NCBI GenBank assembly: GCA_014526335.1
Contig: JACTAT010000077.1
Span: 259,362-323,361 of the forward strand
Reading direction: 5' to 3'
DNA: 64,000 nt
Source of the DNA: Chrysaora quinquecirrha
Taxonomy: Eukaryota > Cnidaria > Scyphozoa > Semaeostomeae > Pelagiidae
This document shows, one piece after another, positions 26,601 to 36,877 of the stretch (positions within the stretch are counted from its first letter, which is position 1; each line of letters begins with the position of its first letter). A model generated the notes under the pieces. The model saw nothing but the letters and a program-made list of their open reading frames with translations. It did no database searches and was not told the DNA's origin. Position numbers and translations under genes: made by a program.

Positions 26601-29600
26601 GCCAACGACATTTCCACTGAGCTATAGAGCTCAATGAAATTGCCAAGTAACTCTCCAAGCCATTCAGCCCAAGGCTGTAGGTTTCTGTGTCAAATGGGCA
26701 TGCACTCTGCACATTTTTTGCGGACAAACCTGATGCACTCTTGGTTACCTATATTACTTACATCGTTGGTTACTTACATATTTGATTTAATTTTCAATAG
26801 GTAAGGCAGCTTTGTATAAACTTCTGTGATCAGATGAAGGACGACGTTGGTACTGAGCTTGGTGAACAGGTAGAAAGATATTTAATATCCACTTGGCTTT
26901 CACCATAGACTTATAACCTGAGTCGTAGTTATCGCTATTCAAATGAGTGGTAAGGACATCAAAACTACCATAAAAATACTGTAGTTTGGCGATTTCGGTT
27001 TGGTGTTAGTCTCGGCCTGATGAGCGATAACTGGGATTCAGGACTCTAGTTATAGATCTAGCTTTCACTGAACACTTTCAGGATATATCTCGTCGCTAAT
27101 CGCAACAATAAAGCTAATGAATTTGGCCCTGGCCAAACGATAAAACATTACTTGTCAAACATTTGAGATTTGCTTTACAAGCAATGTTTCGCCGCTCGAT
27201 CACATCGAAAAACATTGCTTGACAGTGATTTTTTATAACTTTAAAAACAATTTCTGCTTCTCACAAGCCAGAATGTTTGACGATCAATGTTTTGCGACAT
27301 AACCAAACGTTAAAACATTTTTCTTACCAAGCAGATTTTAGTTGTTCGACAAACAATGCTGAATCCTTTGGTCGAGGCCTTTGGTTATGAACTACTTCAT
27401 GTCAAGCTAGTATTTGGTTAATGTTAGTAATAGGGGTTGGATGTGTACGTAATGGTTTTCAAAGTTGGGTAGTAGTGGTGACCTGTGTTAATTATGATGC
27501 CAAAATATGTTTATTATGTATGGTCATGAAATACTGTCTCAAAGAAAAAATTCTCGAGGTTGCCAAATTCCCCCTTTCCCCTCTTGTTCAGACTTCTCAT
27601 CTCTGACAATCTGAAACAACCCGAACTTGAGGGTACCTCAAGAACACAGAATTGTTTTCCCACTTAATATTCCATATTGTTGTTTGTGAGTAAAATAGGT
27701 ACCTTATGAAAGTATACTTGCAACCAAAGGGTCTGGCCAAACGATCAAACATTGTTGGTCAAACATTTGAGATTTGCTTTAAAAGCAATGTTTGACTGTT
27801 TGGCAACGTCGCAAAACATTTCTTCTCGCTTAACAATGTTTTCTGAAAAAGTTCAAAAACATTTTATGCCTGTGTTATGCAAAAAGATGTTTGACGAGCA
27901 ATGTCTTGTGATGTGGCCTAACGGTCAAACATTTTGCTTGACAAGCAAAACGATAAATGCTTTACAAGCAATTTTTGATCGTTTGCCAAGGGCCTAATAT
28001 GGTACCTTTCGTCTAGATTACAAAGAATTTGATTTACTTGTCCAAGATAATTAATTGCATGGAACATGAAAGTTATACTGGAAAAGTAGAATTTGAAAAC
28101 GAGAGCAACTCTGCAGAAGATAAAAATTCAAAGAAACTGTCATTAAAATGGCTTCTTCATAAGATGTCTTATTTAGCAAGCCACGAGGCATCACAATCAC
28201 AAAATACTTCCAGCAAGGTATATTTTGTTAATTATTGAATTATTAGCTTGAAGTTTTCTTGGATCAGATAATACTTCACTAAAGCTTGTGATAAGTTGTG
28301 GTGTTCCCAAAGGCTCCTATCCAGGGCCTTCTAATTTGTGGCAAAATTTCAACACAGACCATGAAGTTAAATCACATTTCTTCAGAATGTCTCGAAAAAT
28401 TTTCCAAAGTCACGCGATGAACAGCTCGTTCATAAATTGGGAAATTTTTCCACAAATTGACATTACGTTAAATAGTAAGTTAAGGCATTAACCTCAGGAG
28501 AGTTAGTGCAGCATATTTTATTCAAATTTTCGAACAATTGAATCTAATGGAAGACAATTAGAGAAAAAATCTGCGACAAAAAATGTTGAAAATACCTGCA
28601 GAAACTCAGGTAAGAAAATGCAAACAGTGATGCAGCCAGGGGGCACGAGGAGGAGCATTGCCAAGGCAGGTTTTTTATAGGCTAAGTATGAATTTGTAGG
28701 GTACGACTTGGTTATTTTTTCTTAAAACCACGCCCTAATTTCGTTGACCACGCCTCCTTGGTCCTCCACTGTTGGATGTCTGGCTACGCTATTGAACGCA
28801 AAGGATATATTTGATTAAACGTCTCCTTTAGCAGATAAGCTGGAATTTGTATCTTTTTTTAATGTTACTCCGATTTTGCTCAAGATGTCCGCCATCTTCC
28901 AGAAAAAGCCGGGCCGACCCAGACCTCTTCAATAAGGTCTATTTAGAACGTAATGAGAAGAAAAGAAATGACCGTATACGCGCATCATTTTTTCCTTATT
29001 TTTGCTTTTCACTTTCTGTGAATTCTATTTCTTTATGAACACAATTTTTATATGTTTTACAGCGGACCTGTGTATTTCGCTGGCTCGCTGCAATCTCAAT
29101 CGACCTTGGAAGTGAACGTATTCAATATATATTACCGGAAATCCTACAACCATTGCATAGAGAAACGGTTAGCTCGGTGTCATCTGGTAAGTCAAGGTTA
29201 ATATTCTCTATAAAACTTCGTGTTGAGAGCACACTCTCCTTCGCAGCGTCTCTTCATGAAACCAAAGAGTCTTTAGTTTCTGTGAACTGTGAGAAAAACG
29301 ACTAACTTCTCCAGAGGAGTGAAGTTGAAAATGATCTCGTAACCCAAGTAAAATTCAGAAATTTCGCAAATTTTTAATTTTAAGTATTTTGCGGCTTAGG
29401 CCCCAGTTACACAATGCCGGCATGCCTCGTCGCGTCTTGAATTTTGTTAGGGCTGTCAGTTACACTTTGACGCCTCAATCCGGTATATGACCCTCCGCAA
29501 ATCGTCTTTAATATCATGGCGCTCTGGAGGTGATATGAAAATCAAGCCGCGACGCGGCGACACAGTGTAATCATGCAAATCCGATATAGGACACTCCGAA

Positions 29601-31611
29601 ACCTTGTTTTCTATTGTTTCACAAAACAAATGCGAAGCAAATCTGCGAAGGAGCTGCCGATGCGTTTCAGTGTAATTGCAATGATCGCCACAGAAATCAT
29701 GGCGCTGTGCTCGTGTAACTGCTTGGCAAAATCTTGTGACAACACGAAAATCAAAACTCAACGATATCATGCCGGCATATCGTAACTGGGGCCTTATTCT
29801 CGTTTTAAATGATAGAACCAAGTATAAAATTATTTTTCAAAGGGCCAGAAATCTGGTTCGTTGTTATCAGAAGTTCATTTATCGAGGGTTCGTCATACTG
29901 TAGCTACTAGGACTCTACTGTGAGAAAATTTGAAGAAAAAATGGAAAAAATGATGTGAAGCAACTAAAATATGCTGATACTCTTGTGTTAATCCTTGATA
30001 ATGATTAGAGTTACTATTTTCACTTTTGCCTTGCTTATCTAGACCTGGTATGTCTAAGTGTAATACAAAGGCAAATTACTTTATCAGCATTTGATTGTAG
30101 CTAGCTAAAGTAGGTTTTTGCCAGGGAGATTTTTGCCTGTTTGGCTGTGTATAAGCTGAATCCACTGGCCGTGCATTGAAAAGGAGGAAAAATCGAACTG
30201 TCTTTTCCCCCACAAAAATAGATGTGGATTTAAAGAAAAGTTCAAGTCACATTTTTCTATCTACATTCTGTGATATGTCAATTTTTTGTTTTTGTAGATC
30301 CTGAGTTGCAAAAATTGGCCAAAGAAGTTATTAGTTTGATCAGAGAAATAGTCGGCAAAGAAACATTTGCAGAAAGTTATTCTAAAATGCAGAGAAAAGT
30401 TACGAGTAAGAAGGAGTCTAGAAAGAGACAAAGGCTTGAGGAGGTATGGTCAGAAAGAAAGTTGATTTATATCTTTTCTTCTTTGGTATTTCTTCTTTGT
30501 TCAGTAAGCCACTAACGGAATAAACAGTAGCCACTTCCGCGGGGTACTCCCATTGAGGTCCAACAGGGGGTCCAGTTGGTTTGGTGGTCTTGCCAATTGA
30601 CTACAAAATGGCCTTCTTAATAGAAATGATATTGAAACTTTTGGGTATTTTTGGTGGTTACTTCCCTTTACATCTAATTTCCTGATGTTTTGAGCTAAAT
30701 CTACAACCTTTTGTGCATTTGAATGTCAGCAAACTTTTAACAGAAAATGTTATGCTGGATTGGTTGTTATCAAACGGCATGAATTTTAGCTTTACACTAC
30801 CATTTGGGAGTTATTGTAACATTAACTACCATTTGAGGGTTTTTGTGAAAATTTTAGCTTTTGCTCTCGTTAGCCATGACTGGACCCCTTGTCAGACCTC
30901 AATGGGAGTACACACGAGAGCCACTTTCGGCCCTTAAATCACTCCTTGAATTAATCAGTCCTCCGCAAACCGAACTTATCCTACTAACTGATTTTCGATA
31001 ACTTGGTTTTGCTGTCTGAAATGCTGCATTTTCTAATTCATTATCTTGCACATGCGGATATTATATCTGCATATCTAAAATGCCGCATAGAAATGTTTAT
31101 AAGTAAAAGCACCCCGGGTAATGTATGTGCTGTACAGTTGAGGGTGTGTCTGTTCTTGTTCTTGGTTTTATTTTTTGGAAACACGAAAACATGTTCTTTG
31201 AACTGGCAAATACTCTCGACATTTCACAACGCTTGACAAAAACCGAGCGAGTTTGAGCATTGTTGAGAAGAGGTGGCCCAACGCCCTCGACTTTTCACTC
31301 GCCTTTTTGCTAGCGGCTCGGAAATGAGAAAAATTCTCGAATTCATGAATTATTTTTGAATGGACAAATTGTTTAACTGCAAAAATATAGGATTTTATTC
31401 TGCCACTGAACAGCATTTGGCCAGACTTAAAAGTTATGTCGTTCTTCCTGTCTTTTTTCTGTTTTAACTGGAGTAAAAGATATCTGGAAGTTTGGTTTTA
31501 TCTTTATTTCAGGCCATAAAAGATCAAGAAAAGTTTGCACTGAAGAAGGCGAAACGAACTGCAGCTAAGCAAGACCAGAAGAAAAGAAAATTGCTGAAGA
31601 AAAAATCTTGA
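2690..31611 (+). CDS. UTP20: UTP20 (small-subunit processome HEAT-repeat protein), C-terminal part, 22 exons
   Basis: Exons: 2690-2846, 4605-4703, 6237-6404, 8077-8245, 9272-9407, 10124-10240, 10823-10993, 12411-12470, 14658-14729, 15584-15694, 16315-16394, 17911-17980, 20002-20121, 21818-21880, 22794-22925, 24592-24712, 25567-25730, 26801-26869, 28017-28217, 29063-29186, 30298-30443, 31513-31611. All are bounded by AG/GT with matching phases. Together they encode about 882 residues, roughly the last third of a protein that is near 2,785 residues in human. The order of conserved blocks follows UTP20: a first exon ending in KRGYQ, then VAEEKE, then EEDIYD, then LDYPLG, then INDDS. The protein ends in a lysine-rich nucleolar-type tail. 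UTP20 acts in the nucleolus in 18S rRNA processing and early 40S assembly. The first visible exon begins in phase, so the 5' exons lie outside the window. The exon at 8077-8245 lacks one base in an A-run (8153-8158), which breaks the frame; adding one base restores both frame and splice phase. Identification is from recognition of the family, not a search. Confidence 0.93.
3015..3338. mobile_element. TA-target MITE, full-length copy
   Basis: The ends CACGTTTTTTTTATAGGGAAC and GTTCCTTATAG...AACGTG are flanked by TA on each side; length is 324 bp. The right half is nearly the same sequence as 2331-2525. Confidence 0.8.
4827..5494. mobile_element. MITE with AAATTACCGATT ends and GGGCGCTTATT repeats
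   Basis: The inverted terminal words AAATTACCGATT / AATCGGTAATTT enclose sub-terminal runs of GGGCGCTTATTC-type repeats on both sides. It is the main content of the intron between 4704 and 6236. Confidence 0.65.
7176..7550. mobile_element. PIF/Harbinger-like MITE, family A
   Basis: Inverted ends of the type GRCCCYGTTT...ACTATGCCGG are flanked by TTA on the left and TTG on the right (a degraded 3-bp TWA target). The inside is rich in repeated TACGGTAC-like words. It lies in a UTP20 intron and shares terminal and internal sequence with 18451-18839. Confidence 0.72.
7625..7870. repeat. Dispersed repeat with CGTTTGGCAACGTCGCAAAAC
   Basis: Shares the block GTTTGACCGTTTGGCAACG with 27785-27815 and is internally palindromic around AAGCAATGTTT-like words. 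Boundaries are approximate. Confidence 0.5.
8950..9055. repeat. Second locus of the CATCAAGCATAATAACCCAC minisatellite
   Basis: Contains GCTTATCCACCACAGTACGC, then CATCAAGCATAATAATCCAC. Same words as 1055-1470, in a UTP20 intron. Confidence 0.7.
9424..9527. repeat. Two-copy direct repeat of about 48 bp
   Basis: The block around TTGTTAGATTTGCCTCT and TTTTGACCATTGGCTTG occurs twice in tandem directly after the exon ending at 9407. Confidence 0.6.
12549..12950. mobile_element. PIF/Harbinger-like MITE, family B
   Basis: Inverted ends carry GCCCCAGTTA and TGCCGGCATG, and both sides are flanked by TAA. The body is the reverse complement of much of 29399-29793, including a shared block around the word CCAGAGCGCCATGAT. 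Confidence 0.78.
13303..13912. mobile_element. 610-bp mariner-like MITE, copy 1
   Basis: Ends CAGTGTGGCCCAAAAAAAAG and its complement, flanked by TA. The extended inverted repeats run about 40 bp (GGGACCCCCTTAGGTAAATA and similar). The body is nearly identical and equal in length to 52703-53312, which implies recent mobility. No transposase is encoded. Confidence 0.88.
13929..14399. mobile_element. MITE with GTTACCTTAAGGG ends and TTTTCGCGGGAA repeats
   Basis: Perfect terminal inversions GTTACCTTAAGGG / CCCTTAAGGTAAC enclose several copies of a TTTTCGCGG word in both orientations. 471 bp, non-coding, 16 bp downstream of the 610-bp element. Confidence 0.75.
16433..16950. mobile_element. MITE with AAGCCTGGTTTCCATATAAC ends
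   Basis: The ends are about 70-bp near-perfect inverted repeats that include CCAAAAGTGG and a CTTCGTTTCCATA word. 518 bp in a UTP20 intron. Open frames inside are chance. Confidence 0.75.
18451..18839. mobile_element. PIF/Harbinger-like MITE, family A (second copy)
   Basis: Same inverted ends as 7176-7550 (GACCCCGTTTA...CTATGCCGG) with TAA on the left and TAG on the right. The length is similar (389 versus 375 bp) and the ACGGTAC-rich interior is shared. It lies in a UTP20 intron. Confidence 0.75.
19133..19800. repeat. Palindromic dispersed repeat carrying a GGTATAAATTC box
   Basis: The 19133-19320 arm (minus) and the 19620-19800 arm (plus) are inverted copies. Each holds GGTATAAATTCC, then GTGTCAGACGAAAAA and TTTCCGCTGTTTATCGC. 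The centre has words shared with 24900-25010 and 47390-47480 (for example GTGTAGACAGAAAG). Confidence 0.7.
20324..20458. repeat. 135-bp foldback with TTATTGAACGATTGC ends
   Basis: The inverted ends TTATTGAACGATTGC and GCAATCGTTCAATAA continue inwards as GAAAATATTCGG-type pairing. Non-coding, in a UTP20 intron. Confidence 0.65.
22106..22367. mobile_element. TA-target MITE in a UTP20 intron
   Basis: Ends CACTCATTTTATATAAGAAAC-type and GTTTCTTATAAAATAATGAGTG with TA on both sides; 262 bp. The inside has repeated AAGAAACT words, like other members. Confidence 0.8.
22980..23200. repeat. Degenerate copy of the same SINE-like repeat
   Basis: Contains CTCCAAGTCATACAGCCCAA and CTATTGTGGTATGCCACTTG as in the other copies, but rearranged and without a clear box B. 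Confidence 0.5.
23557..23806. repeat. Near-perfect 250-bp hairpin (arms about 121 bp, loop 8 bp)
   Basis: From AATAGTATAACCAGAAGC to its exact complement at the right end, the arms pair almost completely around a short loop between GAGTAACGATTTA and TAAATCGTTACTC. It lies in a UTP20 intron, so it would be transcribed and fold into a long RNA duplex. No target duplication was seen. Confidence 0.88.
24057..24502 (+). pseudogene. 28S rRNA 5'-end fragment (rDNA pseudogene) inside a UTP20 intron
   Basis: The universally conserved start of large-subunit rRNA is present (GACTACCCGCTGAATTTAAG and the GGAGGAAAAG block). It runs through the D1 region to the GAGGGAAAGATAAAAAGAA block and beyond. Several substitutions at highly conserved sites (for example in the segment after GGAGGAAAAG) and the abrupt truncation show it is a non-functional copy. 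It has the same orientation as the host gene. Confidence 0.88.
24880..25260 (+). repeat. Dispersed GGTATAAATT repeat, plus-oriented copy
   Basis: Same order as the right half of 19133-19800: CTGTGTAGACAGAAAG, TGGTGTTTAAA, GCATTTCGAGCC, GGTATAAATT, GTGTCAGACGAAAAAGC, TTTCCGCTGTTTATCGC. Confidence 0.68.
26345..26690 (-). repeat. tRNA-derived SINE-like repeat, tandem dimer
   Basis: On the minus strand, two units each contain a box A-like TAGCTCAGTGG and a box B-like GGTTCGAGTCCC (degraded to GATTCGAAGCC in the second unit). The first is followed by a TATTGTGGTATGCC body. The spacing fits a pol III promoter. No acceptor stem or cloverleaf is preserved, so this is not a tRNA gene. Confidence 0.7.
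26905..27062. repeat. Foldback with ATAGACTTATAACCTGAGTCG arm
   Basis: The left end shares ATAGACTTATNACCTGAGTC with 57494-57650. The right end has a degraded complement. Confidence 0.4.
27125..27380. repeat. Dispersed palindromic repeat, GGCCAAACGATAAAAC family
   Basis: The left end GGCCCTGGCCAAACGAT matches the left end of 27728-27992. The interior has repeated AACATTGCTTG words in both orientations. Confidence 0.5.
27728..27992. mobile_element. MITE ending 24 bp before a UTP20 acceptor site
   Basis: Inverted ends GGCCAAACGATCAAACATTG and its near complement (GATCGTTTGCCAAGGGCC at the right). Only 24 bases separate its right end from the exon starting at 28017, so it probably lies close to, or includes, the branch point region of that intron. 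Confidence 0.65.
29399..29793. mobile_element. PIF/Harbinger-like MITE, family B (second copy, opposite orientation)
   Basis: The ends GGCCCCAGTTAC and GTAACTGGGGCC are flanked by an exact TTA on each side. It is 395 bp and non-coding; the body matches 12549-12950 in reverse orientation. It lies in the UTP20 intron after the exon ending at 29186. Confidence 0.85.
30544..30911. mobile_element. MITE with GTACTCCCATTGAGGTC ends
   Basis: About 33-bp inverted repeats (GTACTCCCATTGAGGTC and complement, continuing into CAGGGGGTCCAGT). 368 bp in the last UTP20 intron. Confidence 0.75.
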
Positions 31612-31633
31612 CGTAGTTATCAAGATAGGCCAC

Positions 31634-31639
31634 AATAAA
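31634..31639 (+). promoter_or_regulatory. Candidate poly(A) signal of UTP20
   Basis: AATAAA lies 23 bases after the UTP20 stop codon. A second AATAAA at 31746-31751 is an alternative and would give a 3' UTR of a more usual length. Neither has been verified by transcript evidence. Confidence 0.45.
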
Positions 31640-31859
31640 AATCGCTTCCTCTCGATATTTCAGTAACGGGACTGGGATTACGGTTGTTATATTGAACTTG
31701 CTGTATCTGGGCTTTTTCATCATGGGTGCCAGGTAAAAAAGAAAGAATAAAAATCAGACGTCACTAAATTTCATCTTATTTTAGGACATTTATGTTCAGT
31801 TTTTATTCCCAAATTATGAGATTAAACATTAAAGTATAATTTTCTACCTTTCCTTTGCA

Positions 31860-33160
31860 CTCTTCTTGGACTCTAAAAGGACATACAGACGATTGCCCCT
31901 TATTGTAGAAAGCACAAAAGTCGACCTTTTGGCAAAATAATCTTCATTAGACTCTGTTAGATCAGAAATAGATCTCATTCATTTGAATGAAGCTTTTTAG
32001 TTTGACATGACGCTTCTCTGAGTATAAATAACTCAAATAATCAAACAAAAACGCGGATTAAGTTTGGTCCAAGGAGGGGTATCATCTGGTATCATCAGTA
32101 TGCCATGTGGAGAATGCCTTTTATTTAACAGCGTGCAGAGATGATGTGATCCCTCCATGGTATTGAACATCTTCCTCGACAATGATGCGATCCCTCCACA
32201 TAAACCCCAGCGGAACACCGAATTTATGGTATTCCCTGAGGTGTTAACCCAAACCCGACAGTCTTTACTCGAGCTACAATTATACCCCAATTTTTGTTGC
32301 AATTTGTGTTGTGGAGTAATCTCTGTCTTTTTACAATCGCAGGAAAGATGCAACTTTTCTTCTTTGACCAGGAGTGTCAATTCTAAAACTTCGAGGAATC
32401 GTGTCCTTCTGTTTTTAATCTTGATTCGAACCGGGGGGGGGGTAGCTTCAATAGATCAATGACAGCGGTGTGCCCTTTTCTTAATTTGAAATTTGACCCC
32501 AAAATTTATGAAAATTCTAAAAATGTACACCCAAACTTCAAAAGAAATATTAGTATAATACATAGAAATACTCAAAAATCTTTTTTTAGAATTGTACAGC
32601 TGAAATTTATTTGGCAGTTCTTGTGACTTTATCAAAATTGATCATCTTAGCAAAAATGATACCCCCGCGTTTGTATGTCTAGCCAATTTGATACCCAAAA
32701 ATTTATTTTCCACCCTTAAAAACCTCAAAAAATGGCACATCCCGTACACATACATATAGGAGTTACGTCCCCCCGGATTTAATCCAATGATGCCACCTAG
32801 ACGTTCATGTGCAGGCCAATCTCCATTACAACTGATGATGATGATCTGTTCGCGCGATCGCCAGCGACCTGCAGAGAAACTAATATGCCCGAATGCTAGC
32901 GAAGAGAAAATCTATTTCCAAAATACCCTTCAAAAAACAAGCATGTGACATTTATAACATTTTGCAATACTTCAAGCATTTTGATGGAAGAAACATTTTC
33001 GATTTTTGAAATCTGAATTAAGTTACGTAACTTTTTTGCTGGAGAGTGCCGCTGCAGGATTCGCTGGAGAGTGCCATAACCTCATTTTCAGCCAATTTCC
33101 AAAACGAAGCTTTTAAGTTAAAAAGCTTATTCTCATGACTGACAATTCTTCTCCTGGTCG
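31860..33160. other. Intergenic stretch after UTP20, no gene recognised
   Basis: Contains G-runs near 32430, a GAT microsatellite near 32836 and a 115-codon minus open frame (32380-32033) with no family resemblance. No splice-linked exons or RNA gene were seen. Confidence 0.5.
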
Positions 33161-33162
33161 TT

Positions 33163-33781
33163 ACGACGGGGTTTACACGGGAAGTTCCCAAGTGGGTACG
33201 AGGGGCGTCGCGTTTCAACGAGAACTGCTGGAACCGTTCCACATGGAACTGCTAGCCGTTCCCAAATGGGATCGCCTAGAAAGTAGTTCCTATCTGGAAC
33301 CGTTCCTCTCAAGGTCTCGTTGAAACAGGTGGAACGGTTCCAGAAGAGCAGAGGTCTTGTAATTTTTCAAATAAGGCTTTCTGGAAATGTTTTATTGTGT
33401 TGATTAGAGTATAGGTAAAATGAATTTCTCTCTTCTCTTTCGTGGCTTGGTCAAATTTGTTTACTTGTTGCGTTGTTTGCTTTTTTCGTTTAATTAAGTA
33501 TAATGCAGCTTCAGTAGGTTTACCAGATACCATTTTACATCAGACTATAAAATATCTTTTCTTTTGCTTCTGGCATATTGAAACTTCTGCTTTTTAACGA
33601 AAGTTGCGCGCTTTTTACCTTACTGACTTTGACGGTACAGGTGCACCTCGGCTGTGCAGTGCAGTTCCAAATGGAACAATCTTGTCGATCCCGTTGGAAC
33701 GCAAAGCGTATCCATATCCATACCCATCTGGAACGGTTCTGTTTGGAACCGTTGTAGCAGGTCCCGTGTGAACGCAGCCTT
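33163..33781. mobile_element. MITE-like element with GGTTTACACGGGA / TCCCGTGTGAACG ends
   Basis: Both ends carry a TTYACACGGGA-type inversion, and the sequence is full of GGAACCGTTCC-like palindromes. It lies between UTP20 and the USP gene. Confidence 0.5.
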
Positions 33782-34259
33782 AGAGATTTATCTATTAGAA
33801 TCAACACACGTCTAGAGATATGACATTGAAGCAGCCATTGGCAGCGTTTAATAAAGTTTTCCCATCACTCCACACCAAAAACACCAAGAACAAAAAGTTA
33901 GAAAGCCTTGGGAAGTTGAATTTTGTGCATCTATGCATCCATGATTGTCCTCTTCTGCTGAATGTCAAAAAATGTTGCATGGAAAAATCAGACAAACCAA
34001 AAACGGACCCAACTCTATGAATTCGTGCAAAAGGCGAAAGCGTGCAGCATGCATCGAAAGGGCGAAGGTCGTGAAAGCGCTGCTATGTGAGGACGCATGC
34101 GCTTAACATTCGAAGGAGATGATTGGTAGAATTAATGAGGTGAAAACAAAACGAGAGGTGACAGAAAACTTCGTGCATCTCCTTGGGTGAAGAAGTGTGG
34201 TAAAGATCTTCCTTCTACCCAACGAAAAGTTAAGAATTCAGAAATATAACTACTGAAAC

Positions 34260-36135
34260 ATGGCCGAATCAGCAGAAAAGCCAGGAAGGGTCGTCGTTCT
34301 ACCCGTCGACAACAGTGAACACAGCGAAAGAGCTTTTCAGTGTGAGTATGAGGGATTTTTATTAGGAAAGCATGTCATAGGGCAGAGCTCATGGTTCATA
34401 GGCCTGTTTTTGTGTTAGAAATGTTTAAAACTTTTCACCGGGCGAAAGTAAAGTTCTTTTGTTTGAATGCATTTCAGGAACCTTCGAAAACCTAAAAACA
34501 ATGACGAAGTTTAATATCTTTGTTAATTGAAGTTGATGGTGTCTAAATTCAACTGCTTTGCCATGCGAGTCCAAAATTTGTGTTTTGGCCTGGCCTAACT
34601 TTTGGCCTAACTAGGCCGAAAAAGCTAAGTCCTGTATTCCTCAAGCTCAAAGGTGAACTGTCTCGCTCTTCCGCCAATTTTTTCTTTCATTTTATGAGTT
34701 ATTGCTATTGAGTAGCATAAAGATTATTTTCTTTTTCCTGTGGGAGACATTGACTTATACTAACTTTGTTAACTTTTTTCTTTTGTTTTTTGTTTGATTT
34801 TGTTAAAATTTTGAACAAGAAGCAAAAATTTTCATTGCTTGTCCTGCCCTCCTGCCTGCCCAAAAGATAGGAAAACCAGAGGTCCACAACATGTTAATAG
34901 GTAATGAGTGAAATTTTAAGGTTTTCGCATGGCATGATAAGGCAAAATTCAAAAGTTCTTATCAAGAACATCAAATTTCTATGCTTTAATTGTAGCTTGA
35001 ATGCTTCATTCTTGACATGGGTCAGAGGGCATTTTAGGTCAAATCCAGCTAGCTTGTGGTGTCAGGAGGTCAGTGAGGTCAGGTTCAAGCCCAAGCCACT
35101 GTAGCATCACAGCCAGGGTTGGGGGCCTTCTTAATTCATCTACTTTTGGTATCCTAGAAACTGGCACTAATACCATTACCTTCATTCCTTCACATAAAAC
35201 ATTCCTTCACAAGCGATTGAGTGCAATAAAAGCATAATTGGCTCTGACATATTGTTCAATAACAAAGAACAAGAGAGTCAAAAAGTGCTCTACCTCCTGA
35301 AGAATAGACATATCTGAATATGTTAGATACAGCTCTTTCTATGCAATTCATTCTTTTTAACTATCACTTCTTAGGGTTCCTAAATGTTGGTAGCAGAAAA
35401 GGAGACAAAGTGGTGATCACTCACTTTTTTGTACCCCCTCCACTTCCTGCAATGTCACTTTATCGTGAGTAATTTAATTTTCCTAATAAATGATGATGTT
35501 AGTTTTCAAGAACCTTCTTTTTTATATTGATCTCTTGATAAGTGTTTTAATTTTTGCATTCTAAAAATAAAGAATATATAATTCCAAATTTTTTATGTTT
35601 CAAGATGCTGCAGTTAAAGCAACAGATGAATACAAAGACTCATTGAATGAACATCTTACTCTTGCCAGAAAGCTTGTACATAAATTTGAGAAAATGTGCA
35701 AAGATCATTCGGTAAGGACACTTTGTTGGTATTTGTACCATTGGACCAAGGCAACATCTTAGTGTTGCTGCTCTTCTTCAGCAGTGATTTAACAATAGAC
35801 GGAGGGGCAGCATAGCTGTCTGCCACGAAGCTGGAAAATTGTAACCCACCTTCTTTCAAAATTTTCTCTCAAAAATTATTGTGTTTTCTAACTGGGAACA
35901 TTTTTTATCATCGTAGATGGCCTATGAAACACATTTGGAATCATGTCAAGATAGCATTGGATCTGAAATCATTCATGTTGGCAAAAATGCAAATGCAGAT
36001 TTCATTATAATTGGGTCAAGAGGTTTAAGCAGAGCAAGAAGAACCATACTTGGAAGTGTTAGTGAATACATTGTTCATCACAGTCGCATTCCTGTTATTA
36101 TCGTGCCTCCAGAGAATCCTGTCAATCCATTCTAA
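34260..36135 (+). CDS. Universal stress protein (UspA domain), complete, 4 exons
   Basis: Exons 34260-34341, 35375-35464, 35605-35711 and 35917-36135 join in compatible phases (1, 1, 0) to give 165 residues, the usual size of a single-domain USP. The protein opens with a short tail, then the first beta strand and a VDNSEHSERAF segment. It ends with the nucleotide-binding signature G-x2-G-x9-G-S (residues 126, 129, 139-140), followed by the last strand VIIVPPEN. The signature places it in the ATP-binding class of USPs. Such proteins are soluble, alpha/beta Rossmann-like and usually dimeric. Their role in animals is poorly defined; they are abundant in cnidarians and rare in vertebrates. The ATG sits in a favourable context (purine at -3, G at +4) and nothing suggests an upstream coding exon. 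The longest intron is the first, about 1 kb. Confidence 0.93.
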
Positions 36136-36738
36136 TTCTAAGTATATACGTTTTGATAGCATGATAGTGTGGTCTCCTTATGTCTGTCAATTTTAGCTCA
36201 TTTTATTAATTTTATTATAACTTTACTTACGAAAAACCGTGCAGCTGAAATGACTATTATTAAGGCTTGTAATGTTTTTGACAATCTAGGATATATGAGC
36301 AATAACGCAGACTGCTACCCTGACCATCTGCGTAATGCTACTTCTTTGCAGCAAAAGTATATTCATCCATGGAATTTTTATTTTTCGATTTTAGTTCAAC
36401 TCCTGTACAAATATAAACCTTTTTACTTTTTATCTTAAATGTTGCAACTACCTGATTTTCGTTCTACCTATCTTTAGCTTTTTACATTTAAATTTTAGCG
36501 TGAATAATATGAAATTAAGTTTTGAAACCTGTTATTTTATGCTGCTTTCAAGCTAAGTGTGGTATTTAACAACGCCGTTTGGAAATAACGCGAGATAAAG
36601 TCAAAAAAAGATGTTGCCTCAGGTATCACTAGATCGCCGTTTTACTGTATTGCATTTGTCCATATAATCGCAATTTGTACAGCAGCGAAAAAAAAGAAAA
36701 CCAATTTTAGCAGTTTTTTAGATTTTCATTAAAAATGC

Positions 36739-36744
36739 AATAAA
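36739..36744 (+). promoter_or_regulatory. Candidate poly(A) signal of the USP gene
   Basis: AATAAA about 600 bases after the USP stop codon, within an A-rich stretch. It is the clearest hexamer before the hAT element at 36878. This would imply a 3' UTR of about 0.6 kb. Confidence 0.4.
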
Positions 36745-36877
36745 AAAAGGCAATGCGTTTGGTGTTAGTCTTTCAGGGCTTTCTGAAGAAATCGGGATAA
36801 TTCTTTGCTTCTTTCGCCTTGATGATTTTATCTGCTGAAAGTTAATGTTGACGAACTTAAGCCATCAGCATCAGCTT

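Noticed and set aside
26540..26632. Possible tRNA gene on the minus strand
   Set aside because: Boxes A and B are present, but there is no acceptor stem or anticodon arm, and related sequences recur in a larger repeat. SINE-like repeat instead.
32033..32380. 115-codon minus open frame downstream of UTP20
   Set aside because: No recognisable domain, no splice partners. Left as unassigned.
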